Positions 16,589 to 25,203 of a stretch of 51,759 nucleotides of DNA are shown one piece after another. The stretch is from contig JAFGHO010000129.1 in NCBI GenBank assembly GCA_016930085.1, positions 1 through 51,759 on the forward strand. Reading direction: 5' to 3'. The first letter of the stretch is position 1. The number at the start of each line of letters is the position of its first letter. The notes below the pieces were generated by a model. That model worked only from the letters and a program-made list of their open reading frames with translations, did no database searches and was not told where the DNA came from. The stretch is from Spirochaetales bacterium (GTDB lineage Bacteria; Spirochaetota; Spirochaetia; SZUA-6; JAFGRV01). The position numbers were made by a program, and so were the translations under genes.

Positions 16589-17824
16589 TTAATCTTTATC
16601 GGGATAACGCATACGGATCATCTTTATGATCGGAAGACATTCGAAAAAAACATCTACGCAATCAGGATCGAATTTAGTTCCGGAAAGATCCTTTATCTCT
16701 TTTAGCACATCTTTTTCACTCCACGGTTCCTTGTAAACCCGTTTGCATGAAAGCGCATCATAGACGTCCGCCAGAGCCACAACACGTCCGAAAATGGGAA
16801 TTTCCTCACCCTTTCTCGGCCGCGCCTTACCCCCCTCGACGGTTTCGAGCGGCGTTCCCGTTTCGATATCGACGAACCCGGGGTACCCGGTGCCGTCCCA
16901 GTTTTCATGGTGGGTCAATGCAACCTGGGTGGCGACATCGTCGAATTCCGATTGTGCGTGCGTAAAAAGCCGCGCGCCGCAATAGGTATGCTGTTTGATG
17001 ATCTCGTATTCCGCTTCGGTGAAACGGGCGGCTTTTTTCAGAATCGTATCCGATATCGCGACCTTTCCCACATCATGGAGCATAGCGGCCATACGCAGAC
17101 TGTCCCTGTTTTTGTCGATGACTTCACGCGGTATTTTTTTATAAGTAGCCCATCGTTCATAGATTTCCACCGCGTAGGAGCCGACACGGTTGACATGGGG
17201 GCCCGTTTCCTTGGGATCCCGGAGTTCAGCCATACTGATCATACGGAGGAGAAGAATACGCGTCATTTGCGCACGCTGGAGTACCATACTCGCAAGGGAG
17301 GAAAAGTGTATCATAAATGGTTCGTCTTCGGGCAAAAAGGCGATAATCGTTCCGTTTTTATCCCGCGCGTTGATTATCTGAAGCACGCCGATGATTTCAT
17401 TTCTGTTTGTTTTAAGCGGGACCGTTAGGGTGGAAATGGTTTTATAATCATTCTTTCTGTCGTAGCTGGGATCAAAATGATAGGGTGAGTTTTCGGGTAT
17501 AGCATACATATCGGGAATATTGAGAATTTCACCCGAATCAGCGACATATCCCGATACCGATTTTCTGTCGATTTTCACTTTATATGATTCAAAATGAAGC
17601 TTGTCGCCTTGCGGAAGCCTGTTCTGAAGTGTATCGCACTGAGCATATTTAAAATCGAGATAATCACCGTCACGCGTATAAATTGTTCCGGCATCCGCAT
17701 TTACTATTCTTCGTGCATCACGGAGGATCCGTTCGAGGAGAATATCAAGGTCCTGAAAATCATTAAGCTGGGCGCCGAGTCTGATAATCTCCCGAAGCCG
17801 CCTCTGTTCGTGTCTTACCGCCAT
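16589..17824 (-). CDS. GAF-HD-GYP cyclic-di-GMP phosphodiesterase
   Basis: The 411-residue cytoplasmic protein has a GAF sensor domain (about 20-190) and an HD-GYP domain (about 195-400). The catalytic metal motif HD is at 250-251 (MLHDVGKVAISD), with HHENWDGTGYPG at 305-316; the GYP triad is intact, so c-di-GMP hydrolysis is expected. The late DVYDAL-KRVYKEPW and GTKFDP blocks are also present. It likely lowers c-di-GMP in response to a small ligand or redox cue bound by GAF. A PilZ effector is encoded at 36065. The ATG has GAGGAG four bases upstream. A consensus promoter overlaps the end of the preceding small membrane gene. Confidence 0.95.
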   Translation of the reverse strand: MAVRHEQRRLREIIRLGAQLNDFQDLDILLERILRDARRIVNADAGTIYTRDGDYLDFKYAQCDTLQNRLPQGDKLHFESYKVKIDRKSVSGYVADSGEILNIPDMYAIPENSPYHFDPSYDRKNDYKTISTLTVPLKTNRNEIIGVLQIINARDKNGTIIAFLPEDEPFMIHFSSLASMVLQRAQMTRILLLRMISMAELRDPKETGPHVNRVGSYAVEIYERWATYKKIPREVIDKNRDSLRMAAMLHDVGKVAISDTILKKAARFTEAEYEIIKQHTYCGARLFTHAQSEFDDVATQVALTHHENWDGTGYPGFVDIETGTPLETVEGGKARPRKGEEIPIFGRVVALADVYDALSCKRVYKEPWSEKDVLKEIKDLSGTKFDPDCVDVFFECLPIIKMIRMRYPDKD

Positions 17825-17889
17825 GACGCTCCTCTCTCTTGCAATAATATAAACGCTCTGTTCCGTCTTTTATCACGGATGCCGCATTA

Positions 17890-17919
17890 ATTATACAATA
17901 AGATTATAATAGATGACAA
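17890..17919 (-). promoter_or_regulatory. Strong promoter for the HD-GYP gene, overlapping the upstream gene end
   Basis: On the minus strand TTGTCA (17919-17914), 18 bases, then a perfect TATAAT (17895-17890). The boxes fall over the last codons and the stop of the small membrane protein gene. Confidence 0.7.
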
Positions 17920-18082
17920 TACCCCCGTGTACGACCGCCAGAACAAGTGTCGTGATAGCGAATCCGATATGTATTTTTACACGCAGGCCGGCCTTGACAA
18001 GCTGTGTCCGAAGCCCGAGAAGAAAGGTGATTATCAGGCAGATAATCGTAGCGATCCCGAGCGGTATCACAAGTTGATACAT
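17891..18082 (-). CDS. Two-helix membrane protein with paired histidines
   Basis: The 63-residue protein has a TAAGGAGG ribosome binding site. Two hydrophobic helices (about 4-24 and 39-60) are joined by a short basic loop with Arg25, Lys30, Arg34 and Lys36. The second helix carries His38 and His52, 14 residues apart, within KIHIGF and VVHGG. In b-type cytochromes and ferric-reductase-like proteins such histidines ligate haem, but those need a partner helix with two more. The first helix here has none, so haem binding would need a dimer. Otherwise it is simply an uncharacterised small membrane protein. It reads into the HD-GYP gene, but that gene also has its own promoter. Confidence 0.7.
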   Translation of the reverse strand: MYQLVIPLGIATIICLIITFLLGLRTQLVKAGLRVKIHIGFAITTLVLAVVHGGIVIYYNLIV

Positions 18083-18194
18083 GGTATTCCTCCTTAGTCA
18101 AACAACAATATCACTCACAATTCGATTTTACAAGTGATCCACGGCGCTTTTTTATTAATAATGTGTGAGATCATGCCTGTATTCGTTTTTGTAC

Positions 18195-18222
18195 TTGAAA
18201 AATGACGGTAAAAGAGTATCAT
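18195..18222 (+). promoter_or_regulatory. Promoter of the radical SAM gene
   Basis: TTGAAA (18195-18200), 16 bases, TATCAT (18217-18222), with an AAGGAGGTGA ribosome binding site directly before the ATG at 18248. Confidence 0.6.
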
Positions 18223-18247
18223 GGTATCCACGCCAAGGAGGTGACTC

Positions 18248-19240
18248 ATGGAAGCCCGATTTTTCGAGAAAAAAGACGGAAAGAAGATTAAATGTCTACT
18301 CTGCCCGCATCGCTGTTTGATTGCCGACGGGAAAAGGGGTATATGCGGCGTGAGGTTAAACAGGAACGGAGACATGAATCTACCCTATTACGGGAAGCTT
18401 TCCGGTATTGCGACCGACCCGGTTGAAAAAAAGCCGCTTTATCATTTCTACCCCGGCAGGAGCATCCTCTCTGTCGGATTCTGGGGGTGTTCATTCAGGT
18501 GTCCTTTCTGTCAGAATTACAGCATCAGCCAAAAACTGAGTGAAAGCGGTGAATATATATCTCCCCGAAAACTGGTCGATATTGCGTCATCGCGCGGTTC
18601 GTTCGGAATCGCCTATACGTATTCGGAGCCCCTTGTGCATAGTGAATATGTCTTGGATACCTCTGCAATCGCGCACAGATATGGCCTGAAAAATGTTCTT
18701 ATTTCCAACGGGTATGTGAATCCGGGACCCGCAGAAGAACTCCTTGAGGTCATCGACGCCGCAAATATCGATTTGAAATCCTTCCAGTCCGATTTTTACA
18801 AAAAGGAAATCGGAGGCGGACTTTCCGAAGTAAAGGAGTTCATTTCTCTGGCCGCAGGGAGAGCACATATCGAAGTGACAACCCTGGTGATTCCGACCAA
18901 AAACGACAGTGAAGAAGAAATAGGCGCGATTGCCTCTTTTCTCGCGTCCATCGACAAAAATATTCCCTTCCACCTCTCATGCTATTATCCGACATACGAA
19001 TACTCGATTCCGCCCACAAGCAGAGCAACGATCGAACACCTTGCCGATACGGCCCGGAACCATCTCAATTATGTCTATCTGGGTAATGTGGGAGCAAACG
19101 AAACTAATACCTATTGTACCGAATGTCACGCGCTTCTTATCCGGCGGGCGGGGTACCGGATCTCGATCGTCGGAATCGAAGAGGGAAAGTGTTCGGAATG
19201 TCACGCATCCGTTCCAATTCAGGGATTATCGGCCAGTTGA
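18248..19240 (+). CDS. amrS: AmmeMemoRadiSam-system radical SAM enzyme
   Basis: The 330-residue protein has the radical SAM [4Fe-4S] motif as Cys81, Cys85 and Cys88 (GCSFRCPFCQN). It starts with a cysteine set (CLLCPHRC at 16-23 and GICG near 33) and the YYGKLSGIATDPVEKKPLYH block diagnostic of the AmmeMemoRadiSam radical SAM family (also annotated as pyruvate-formate-lyase-activating-like). Near the C-terminus a second CxxC pair set (CTECH and CSECH) looks like a zinc ribbon. The usual partners, AMMECR1 and Memo-like proteins, are not in this window. The system has been linked to tRNA or protein modification, but the reaction here cannot be read. It has an optimal ribosome binding site. Confidence 0.92.
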   Translation: MEARFFEKKDGKKIKCLLCPHRCLIADGKRGICGVRLNRNGDMNLPYYGKLSGIATDPVEKKPLYHFYPGRSILSVGFWGCSFRCPFCQNYSISQKLSESGEYISPRKLVDIASSRGSFGIAYTYSEPLVHSEYVLDTSAIAHRYGLKNVLISNGYVNPGPAEELLEVIDAANIDLKSFQSDFYKKEIGGGLSEVKEFISLAAGRAHIEVTTLVIPTKNDSEEEIGAIASFLASIDKNIPFHLSCYYPTYEYSIPPTSRATIEHLADTARNHLNYVYLGNVGANETNTYCTECHALLIRRAGYRISIVGIEEGKCSECHASVPIQGLSAS

Positions 19241-19385
19241 AATCCGGTATAGTCCCCGGAAGATCATCCCGGCACGCGTCTTTTCATCATTATAAGGGAG
19301 TCATATACCCCCCGTCTCTTTGCCTCTTGTCAATTCCTTCGATGCCTGTTATGGTACCAACATTCTGTGAAAAAGAAGGGGTATT

Positions 19386-19841
19386 GTGGGCAGACTATCG
19401 CTAAAAGAAATATATACATCCGTCGTTTTCAAGCAGTTTATCACCTATATTCCTCTGGCCGGCCTTGCAACACTTGTCGACTGGGGGAGTTTTTATCTGT
19501 TCACAAGAATACTGCGATTCGATCCGTACATTTCGGTAATCGTTTCCTATACCCTCGGTGGATTGACCAACTATACGTTAAACAAGATTTTCAATTTCAG
19601 GGACAAGGTAAAGACGATCGGCTATCAGATGGCCGTGTATGCCGTTATTATGGCGATTTCTTATGGCCTTACGCTTCTTTTCATGTTCCTGCTGATTAAA
19701 GTGCTTTTTATAAACGAATTAGTTGCGAGGATGATGACAACGGCGGTTGTTCTCATTTATAATTTCATCATGCACAGGTCCTTTACATTCAATGAAAAGA
19801 TACAGGCGGTCATCGCGGAAAAGCTAAACAACCGTAAATGA
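19386..19841 (+). CDS. GtrA-family membrane protein (polyprenyl-phosphate sugar flippase-like)
   Basis: The 151-residue protein has four predicted membrane helices and the GtrA signatures: KQFITYIPLAGLATLVDWG in helix 1, GGLTNYTLNKIFNFRD after helix 2 and YNFIMHRSFTFNE at the end. GtrA proteins move a polyprenyl-phosphate-linked sugar across the membrane or assist the partner transferase. A GT2 of the GtrB/DPM-synthase type follows directly, which fits that pair. I used the GTG start at 19386, since AAGGGG lies about five bases upstream; no good ATG is available. Confidence 0.92.
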   Translation: MGRLSLKEIYTSVVFKQFITYIPLAGLATLVDWGSFYLFTRILRFDPYISVIVSYTLGGLTNYTLNKIFNFRDKVKTIGYQMAVYAVIMAISYGLTLLFMFLLIKVLFINELVARMMTTAVVLIYNFIMHRSFTFNEKIQAVIAEKLNNRK

Positions 19842-19979
19842 CAAAAGAATCGGTAAACGCACCCAAGACTCATTCCCTTGACATCAAAAGCACTCTTGTT
19901 TACAATAAGCCTCACAAACTCAATAGCGGTCCTGGCACTATCACCCTATTGGATATCCGGTTCCAAAAAGGAGAAACGT

Positions 19980-20966
19980 ATGCAGCAGTATAGCGAACCT
20001 GTTTCAATCATCATTCCCGCCTACAATGAAGAAACCTCGATTGGAGAAGAAATTCAACGTATCAAGGACGTTATGAACAAGGCGGGAATTATCTTCGAGA
20101 TCATCGTCGTCGACGATGCTTCAAAGGACAATACCGCCAATATAGCACAAGAAGCAGGTTCCCGTGTTTTCCATCACCTGACAAACAGGGGGTATGGTGC
20201 TTCGTTAAAAACCGGGATTTATGAGGCACGCTATGAAACGATTGTCATAACGGATGCGGACGGAACCTATCCCTGCAAGAAAATACCCGACTTGCTTGCC
20301 CATATCGATAATGCGGACATGGTCGTGGGAGAGAGGACGGGAAAGGATGTCAAAATTCCGCTGTTACGAAAGCCCGCAAAATGGTTTCTCCGAAAACTCG
20401 CACAGTTTGTCACGGGGGAGAAAATCAGGGACCTGAATTCCGGCCTAAGAGTTTTCAGGAAACGGTTCGTAAACCAGTATTTGACCATTCTCTCCGACCG
20501 GTTTTCATTCACCACAACGCTCACCGTCGCAGCGATAAGTGATGACTTTAAAATCGAGTACCTCCCCATCGATTACTATAAACGCCGGGGAAAATCAAAA
20601 ATCGTTCCCTGGGATTTTTTCAATTTTATCGTCCTGGTTCTTCGGCTTTCGATGTTTTTCAATCCATTGAAAGTATTTATTCCCATTTTTATCCTCTGTT
20701 TTACGACCGGGTTGATCAAGTTCGGCCTGGATATATATTTTGGCATTGTCAAAGCACAGCAAGCGGGCGTTCTCTTCTTCTCCCAACCGGTTATTTCGGG
20801 GACAACCCTGATCATGCTGCTCGGCGGTCTTATCATTCTCCTTATCGGAATGATGTCGGATGCACTCTCACGCCGGATTGCACAGGGGAGAATTCAGAAT
20901 TATAAAACCCACTGGAAGGGGTATATCCAGAAGAATCCGGGGATACCCGGCGATTCAAAAAAATAG
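19980..20966 (+). CDS. GT2 polyprenyl-phosphate glycosyltransferase with two membrane helices
   Basis: The protein is 328 residues from the ATG at 19980, which has AAGGAG six bases upstream; longer frames lack a site. The catalytic domain (about 5-225) starts with VSIIIPAYNEE and carries VVDDASKDNT and the metal-binding DADGTYP. The region RDLNSGLRVFRK is typical of dolichyl-phosphate-mannose/GtrB-like enzymes. Two helices (about 235-260 and 280-302) anchor it. The expected reaction is transfer of a sugar from a nucleotide donor to undecaprenyl phosphate at the cytoplasmic face. The GtrA-like protein upstream would then flip the product for use by the GT-C enzyme encoded next. Confidence 0.93.
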   Translation: MQQYSEPVSIIIPAYNEETSIGEEIQRIKDVMNKAGIIFEIIVVDDASKDNTANIAQEAGSRVFHHLTNRGYGASLKTGIYEARYETIVITDADGTYPCKKIPDLLAHIDNADMVVGERTGKDVKIPLLRKPAKWFLRKLAQFVTGEKIRDLNSGLRVFRKRFVNQYLTILSDRFSFTTTLTVAAISDDFKIEYLPIDYYKRRGKSKIVPWDFFNFIVLVLRLSMFFNPLKVFIPIFILCFTTGLIKFGLDIYFGIVKAQQAGVLFFSQPVISGTTLIMLLGGLIILLIGMMSDALSRRIAQGRIQNYKTHWKGYIQKNPGIPGDSKK

Positions 20967-21218
20967 AAGCCCTAGCTTCCGGCACGGCACTGTTCAGGTA
21001 GTCCACTGAGGAGGAATCGCGCGCTTGACGGACAGGACGTTCATATAACATAACCAATGCCGGAACCCGGTGGTAATTGACGGATATCTATTGTATCGTT
21101 AAGTCGCCGGGAAACGGGGTTATTAATGATAATCCACAAACGGTACTGGATACGACACCGTATAATACCTGAAAGATTATACTGTTATTCAGTTATCATT
21201 TTATAGAAGGCGGATACA
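20967..21218. other. Intergenic stretch before the GT-C gene
   Basis: 252 bases. There are isolated TATAAT (21161-21166) and TATACT (21178-21183) boxes close to the next gene, but no matching -35 box at the right distance for either. No gene or clear terminator is visible. Confidence 0.4.
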
Positions 21219-23411
21219 ATGGATACACGAGTCTTTGCCGTTATCATGGTCATTTTCCTTTTTTCTTCAATACCGGTATTTTCGGATGAAAATCTGCTTT
21301 TGAACCCCTCCTTCGAAGAAGAAAACAATGGGTGGGCGTCCTGGTGGTATATCCGGTCATACCACGAAGATCTTGCTACAACGGATTATATCTATGAAAC
21401 CGGTGACGCACATTCGGGCAACCATTATATCACCGTCAGAAACAAACGGGATAACGACGCGCGGATCTATCAGATCATCGAAGTGGAACCCCATACCGTC
21501 TATAAGCTTTCCGCCTGGATAAAAGCCGAAAACATCAGAAACGGTGTGGGCGGCAATATTTCGGTTGGCGACTCTTTCGCGTTCTCCAGGGACTTGCGAA
21601 ACACGAACGGGCTTTGGGAAAAGGTCGAGTTGTACGGTATCACCGGGCAATACCAGACACGGATGCCGGTCGCCCTGCGGGTGGGCGGTTGGTCGGGTTT
21701 TTCCACCGGGACGGTATCGTTTGATGATATACGGGCGGAGCGGGTGACCTCGCGGCCCCACGGGGTGAAGATTGAAAGTTTCAGTTTTGCCGACAATTAC
21801 GACGAAAATATCGTCAATGACTATTTCATCAGGGTCAATAATGATCGATATGCGTCGCACCGCCTCTACCTCTCTTTCTTTTTCGCCGCGCTTCTGTTTT
21901 TTACCGCACTTTTCTTCAGCCTGTATACAAAACTCCTGAAAGACAAAATCAAGGGACTTGAAGGGGCCGTCACGTTTGCCTTTCGAAAGCTATACTATGT
22001 TTTTATCGCGGTATTGTTTATCGTTTTTTTTATCGTTTTCATACCAAAGGCAAATAATATCACCCTTTATGATACACAATTCTCGTTTCTCATCGTCTTG
22101 ATTATTGCGATCGGCGCAGCTTCATATCTTTATAAAACGCATCAATTGACGCCGAAAAACGTCGCGGTCATCCTCATCGTCTTGGGTATCGCACTCCGCC
22201 TTACCTATTTCATCTATACCGATAGCAATTTGAGGCAGCACGATCTATGGGGCGCGTGGAGCCATCTCGAGTACATAAAATACGCGGCACAAACCTTTTC
22301 CCTGCCCGATGTGGGAACATATGAGGCATACCACCCGCCCGTTCATTATTTTCTTTCCGCCATCCCCTACAACGCGGCCAGGCTGTTCAATCTGGGCGAG
22401 GCCGGCGCGTTCAGGGCGGTCGAACTGCTTATGGTATTTTTCAGTTCCCTCACCCTTATTTTTGTCTACAAGATACTGGATAAAATAAAAGTAGACCGGC
22501 AGGTACTGCTTATTGGGGTCGCACTGGCAAGTTTTCATCCCTCGTTTATGTATATGTCCGTTTACTTAAACAATGATTCAACTGTGGCAATGTTTTATAT
22601 TATCAGCTTCTACTATCTCATCACATGGGTGCAGGAAAAAAAGCTTAAAAATGTCATCCTCCTCGCTGTTTTTATTTCTCTCTCGATGCTTACCAAGAAA
22701 TCGGCATTAATCCTTTTCCCGGTCAGCGGAATCGTATTTCTTGTTGAATTGTTCAAAGATAAAAAAAACACACGAAAATATATCAAACATGGTGTTATTT
22801 TTCTGATAATAGCCCTCCCCCTCGCCTTCAGTTATCAGATCCGCAATTATATCCTCTTCCGGCAGGATCTCTCCTACGCGGTGGCGCCGCTCGGACACAT
22901 CATGCCGAACAATCCGTATAACCTCTTCCATGTCTCGGTGGAAAATCTTTTAAAGCGGCCTTTTGTATCGGCGGCTCCGCATGAAAACACCTTCTTTCTC
23001 CGGATGTTAATTCGTACATCCCTGTTCAGTGTTTTCGAGTTCAACCGCCTCACCGATGTCGCCGTCGTCATGATGGCACTCTACCTTGTTTTTATCCTCG
23101 TCATTACACTCAATTTCATCCTTTTGAGAAAAAAGGATATGTCGCCTTACGGTTATGTGTTCCTGCTCAATTTCGCCGTCACCCTCATCGTGTATTTCAG
23201 AATGAGACTCTACTCGCCCTACGATTGTACCCAGGCCTTCAGATATATCGCGCCTTTTTTCATGATATCGCTCAGTTATTTTGCCGGGACCTCATTCGTC
23301 CGCTTTAGCGGGACAAAATACCCCGTATTGAACGGTATTGTCAAAGGAAGCTTCTGGCTGTTTTGTAGCGTTTCCGCCTTTTTTATTCTGATGATCGGTC
23401 CACCGTATTAA
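21219..23411 (+). CDS. GT-C glycosyltransferase with an N-terminal extracytoplasmic carbohydrate-binding-like domain
   Basis: The 730-residue protein begins with a signal peptide or anchor (1-22). A beta-sandwich follows (about 24-185) that looks like a CBM4/9-type carbohydrate-binding module: it starts NLLLNPSFEE and ends VSFDDIRAE. After that come a single helix near 212-232 and a polytopic GT-C core of about 11-12 helices. Core motifs of the ArnT/PMT-type fold are Asp342 (RQHD-LW) in the first loop and a HPPVHYF segment at 372, typical of lipid-linked sugar transferases. Donor sugars are normally polyprenyl-linked, as made by the upstream GT2. The fused domain may hold the acceptor glycan. 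A close relative of this domain is encoded at 24184-24978. Confidence 0.85.
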   Translation: MDTRVFAVIMVIFLFSSIPVFSDENLLLNPSFEEENNGWASWWYIRSYHEDLATTDYIYETGDAHSGNHYITVRNKRDNDARIYQIIEVEPHTVYKLSAWIKAENIRNGVGGNISVGDSFAFSRDLRNTNGLWEKVELYGITGQYQTRMPVALRVGGWSGFSTGTVSFDDIRAERVTSRPHGVKIESFSFADNYDENIVNDYFIRVNNDRYASHRLYLSFFFAALLFFTALFFSLYTKLLKDKIKGLEGAVTFAFRKLYYVFIAVLFIVFFIVFIPKANNITLYDTQFSFLIVLIIAIGAASYLYKTHQLTPKNVAVILIVLGIALRLTYFIYTDSNLRQHDLWGAWSHLEYIKYAAQTFSLPDVGTYEAYHPPVHYFLSAIPYNAARLFNLGEAGAFRAVELLMVFFSSLTLIFVYKILDKIKVDRQVLLIGVALASFHPSFMYMSVYLNNDSTVAMFYIISFYYLITWVQEKKLKNVILLAVFISLSMLTKKSALILFPVSGIVFLVELFKDKKNTRKYIKHGVIFLIIALPLAFSYQIRNYILFRQDLSYAVAPLGHIMPNNPYNLFHVSVENLLKRPFVSAAPHENTFFLRMLIRTSLFSVFEFNRLTDVAVVMMALYLVFILVITLNFILLRKKDMSPYGYVFLLNFAVTLIVYFRMRLYSPYDCTQAFRYIAPFFMISLSYFAGTSFVRFSGTKYPVLNGIVKGSFWLFCSVSAFFILMIGPPY

Positions 23412-23564
23412 CGGCGAGCGGCGACCGCCCGATCCGGCTTTGTTATCCGTTTTTGTTACTTGAAATATTTTTATCGCCGGTATATAGTTAAATCCACGCG
23501 TTGTTGTCGCCTTTTCGTATTGAGATTAAAATATATTGAAAATACTGAGAAAGGAACAGGGTAT

Positions 23565-24143
23565 ATGATTGGTAAAATCCAGACACCCGGCTGGCACCTT
23601 GAAGGCAGACTGGAAGAAGGCGGCAGGTGGACCGTCCCTATTGACCAATATACATTCATTATCGGCCGGGACGAACAATGCCACCTGAAATTACTCCCTG
23701 ATTATATATCGAGGAAGCATGCGGAAATCCGGACCCGCGGGACTGAGCTTTACATAAAGGATCTGAAAAGCAAAAACGGGACATTTGTAAACGAAAGAAG
23801 AATATGTGAGGAAGTAAAACTCGAGGACAAGGATGATATCAGATTCGGAGACCTCAAGTTCCGTGTCCTGATGAACGATCGGAAATCGGTTCGACGGCTG
23901 TCTGAAACATCGCTTTTGAAAATTCCTTTGAAGGTGAAAAGTTTCATGAATCACTACGATATTTCAAGACGTGAAGAACAGGTCCTCTCTTACATTCTCC
24001 AGGGAAAATCGACAAAAAAGATAGCGGATATTCTCTGCATTTCCGAAGGCACGGCGAAAAACCACATCCTCAGCATCTATAAAAAGACGGATACCCACTC
24101 GCGATTCGAACTCTTTACATTATTCAACAATTTTTCAGTGTAA
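23565..24143 (+). CDS. FHA-domain protein with a LuxR-type helix-turn-helix
   Basis: The protein is 192 residues from the ATG at 23565 (AAGGA nine bases upstream). Residues about 25-100 form a forkhead-associated domain with the phosphothreonine-binding set GR (FIIGRDEQ), SRKHAEI and KSKNGTFVN. Residues about 125-190 are a LuxR/GerE DNA-binding domain (SRREEQVLSYILQGKSTKKI, then SEGTAKNHI-SIYKK). This pairing suggests a transcription factor whose activity depends on binding a phosphothreonine on a partner or on itself, so a Ser/Thr kinase is expected elsewhere. It lies between the two genes with the shared carbohydrate-binding-like domain, which makes them plausible targets. Confidence 0.9.
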   Translation: MIGKIQTPGWHLEGRLEEGGRWTVPIDQYTFIIGRDEQCHLKLLPDYISRKHAEIRTRGTELYIKDLKSKNGTFVNERRICEEVKLEDKDDIRFGDLKFRVLMNDRKSVRRLSETSLLKIPLKVKSFMNHYDISRREEQVLSYILQGKSTKKIADILCISEGTAKNHILSIYKKTDTHSRFELFTLFNNFSV

Positions 24144-24183
24144 CGGATTTCACCTTCACCGCTTTCCCGAATCTCAAACCATC

Positions 24184-24978
24184 TCAATCCGCCGCTTTGC
24201 CGCTTCCCGCTTCACTTTTCCCGCTCTTTTCTTTTTCCGGTTTATAGACCAGGAGAAAAACGGTAAAAACAGCGATCCCCGCGAGGATGATAACGGCAAC
24301 GGCAATAAACTGTAATGTTTCGGGCATGATCTTCCACCCCCCTCCTCCGCGTTGATCTCCTGTGTTCACCCCGCCGGTATTTACCTGTTGCCGGTCCTGC
24401 GCCTCTTTCTTTTCAATAACATAGTGTATCGATCCCGGCGGAATCGTCGCGACCTTTTCCATCGCGGCGTCGTCAAACGAGGCTTTTCCGGTCGTTATCG
24501 CCCCATAGCCCCCGAGCCGCAGGGCGACCTCGACCGCTGCGATATCGTCTTCGACGGTAAAGTAAAACTCGACATATTTCCAGTCTGCGGTTGTTCCCTT
24601 TACGTCCTGCGAAATGAACCAGTAATCGTTCAGCGAAAGATTCGCACCGATATTACTCTCGGCGACACCTTCCGTTTTTATCCACCCGGATATCCGGTAG
24701 GAAGCGTGTTGTTCGACGGCAATACGCTGAATAAGCCGCGCATCATTGTCGCCCCTGTTGACGATGGTAAGGTAATGTTCACCACCCTTCGCATTGCCTT
24801 TTTCGATAAAAAAATCACTCGCTTCCGGAGTGAACGTATATATCTGCCAGGGCGAAATAATCGAATCGCCTTCTTCCATCCCGGGATTGACGAGCAGATT
24901 CCCAGCCGACACAGGCAGAAGCGGGAGGATCAGCATGAAGGCCATCATGACAACATGCCGTTTACTGTAAGGTCCCAT
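24184..24978 (-). CDS. Membrane-anchored protein with a carbohydrate-binding-like domain
   Basis: The 264-residue protein has a signal peptide (about 1-25), a CBM-like beta-sandwich (about 26-185), a Gly/Gln-rich linker and a C-terminal membrane helix (about 222-245) followed by a Lys/Glu-rich cytoplasmic tail. The domain clearly matches the one on the GT-C enzyme: NLLVNPGMEE against NLLLNPSFEE, a shared RGDNDAR/KRDNDAR turn, and ASFDDA near the end. It would sit outside the membrane, tethered. A role as an accessory or receptor for the same glycan is inferred. AAGGAAG precedes the ATG. It converges on the FHA-LuxR gene. Confidence 0.8.
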   Translation of the reverse strand: MGPYSKRHVVMMAFMLILPLLPVSAGNLLVNPGMEEGDSIISPWQIYTFTPEASDFFIEKGNAKGGEHYLTIVNRGDNDARLIQRIAVEQHASYRISGWIKTEGVAESNIGANLSLNDYWFISQDVKGTTADWKYVEFYFTVEDDIAAVEVALRLGGYGAITTGKASFDDAAMEKVATIPPGSIHYVIEKKEAQDRQQVNTGGVNTGDQRGGGGWKIMPETLQFIAVAVIILAGIAVFTVFLLVYKPEKEKSGKSEAGSGKAAD

Positions 24979-25144
24979 AGTCTTCCTTTACTTTTACAAC
25001 GTCAATAATACGGCCGCCCGCCGGGCGATCCATCGGCATAGTGTATATGATTTCGGAAAGCCGGTCAAGGAAGAAGTGTTCATTCCGGCACCGGAAGAAG
25101 ACGGACGACGTGCGTGAATCCGGCGTATTAACGACCCGTACGGC

Positions 25145-25173
25145 TTGCATTTTTAGCCTCTTTTGTTTACATT
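25145..25173 (+). promoter_or_regulatory. Possible promoter of the AsnB-like gene
   Basis: TTGCAT (25145-25150), 17 bases, TACATT (25168-25173), about 30 bases before the start at 25204. Both boxes deviate from consensus. Confidence 0.4.
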
Positions 25174-25203
25174 TCTGTCAGGGAAGCGTTCGAAAGGAAG
25201 AAT

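Noticed and set aside
20967-21218. Clear promoter for the GT-C gene
   Set aside because: TATAAT and TATACT boxes are present but no -35 box at a proper distance was seen, so I did not list one.
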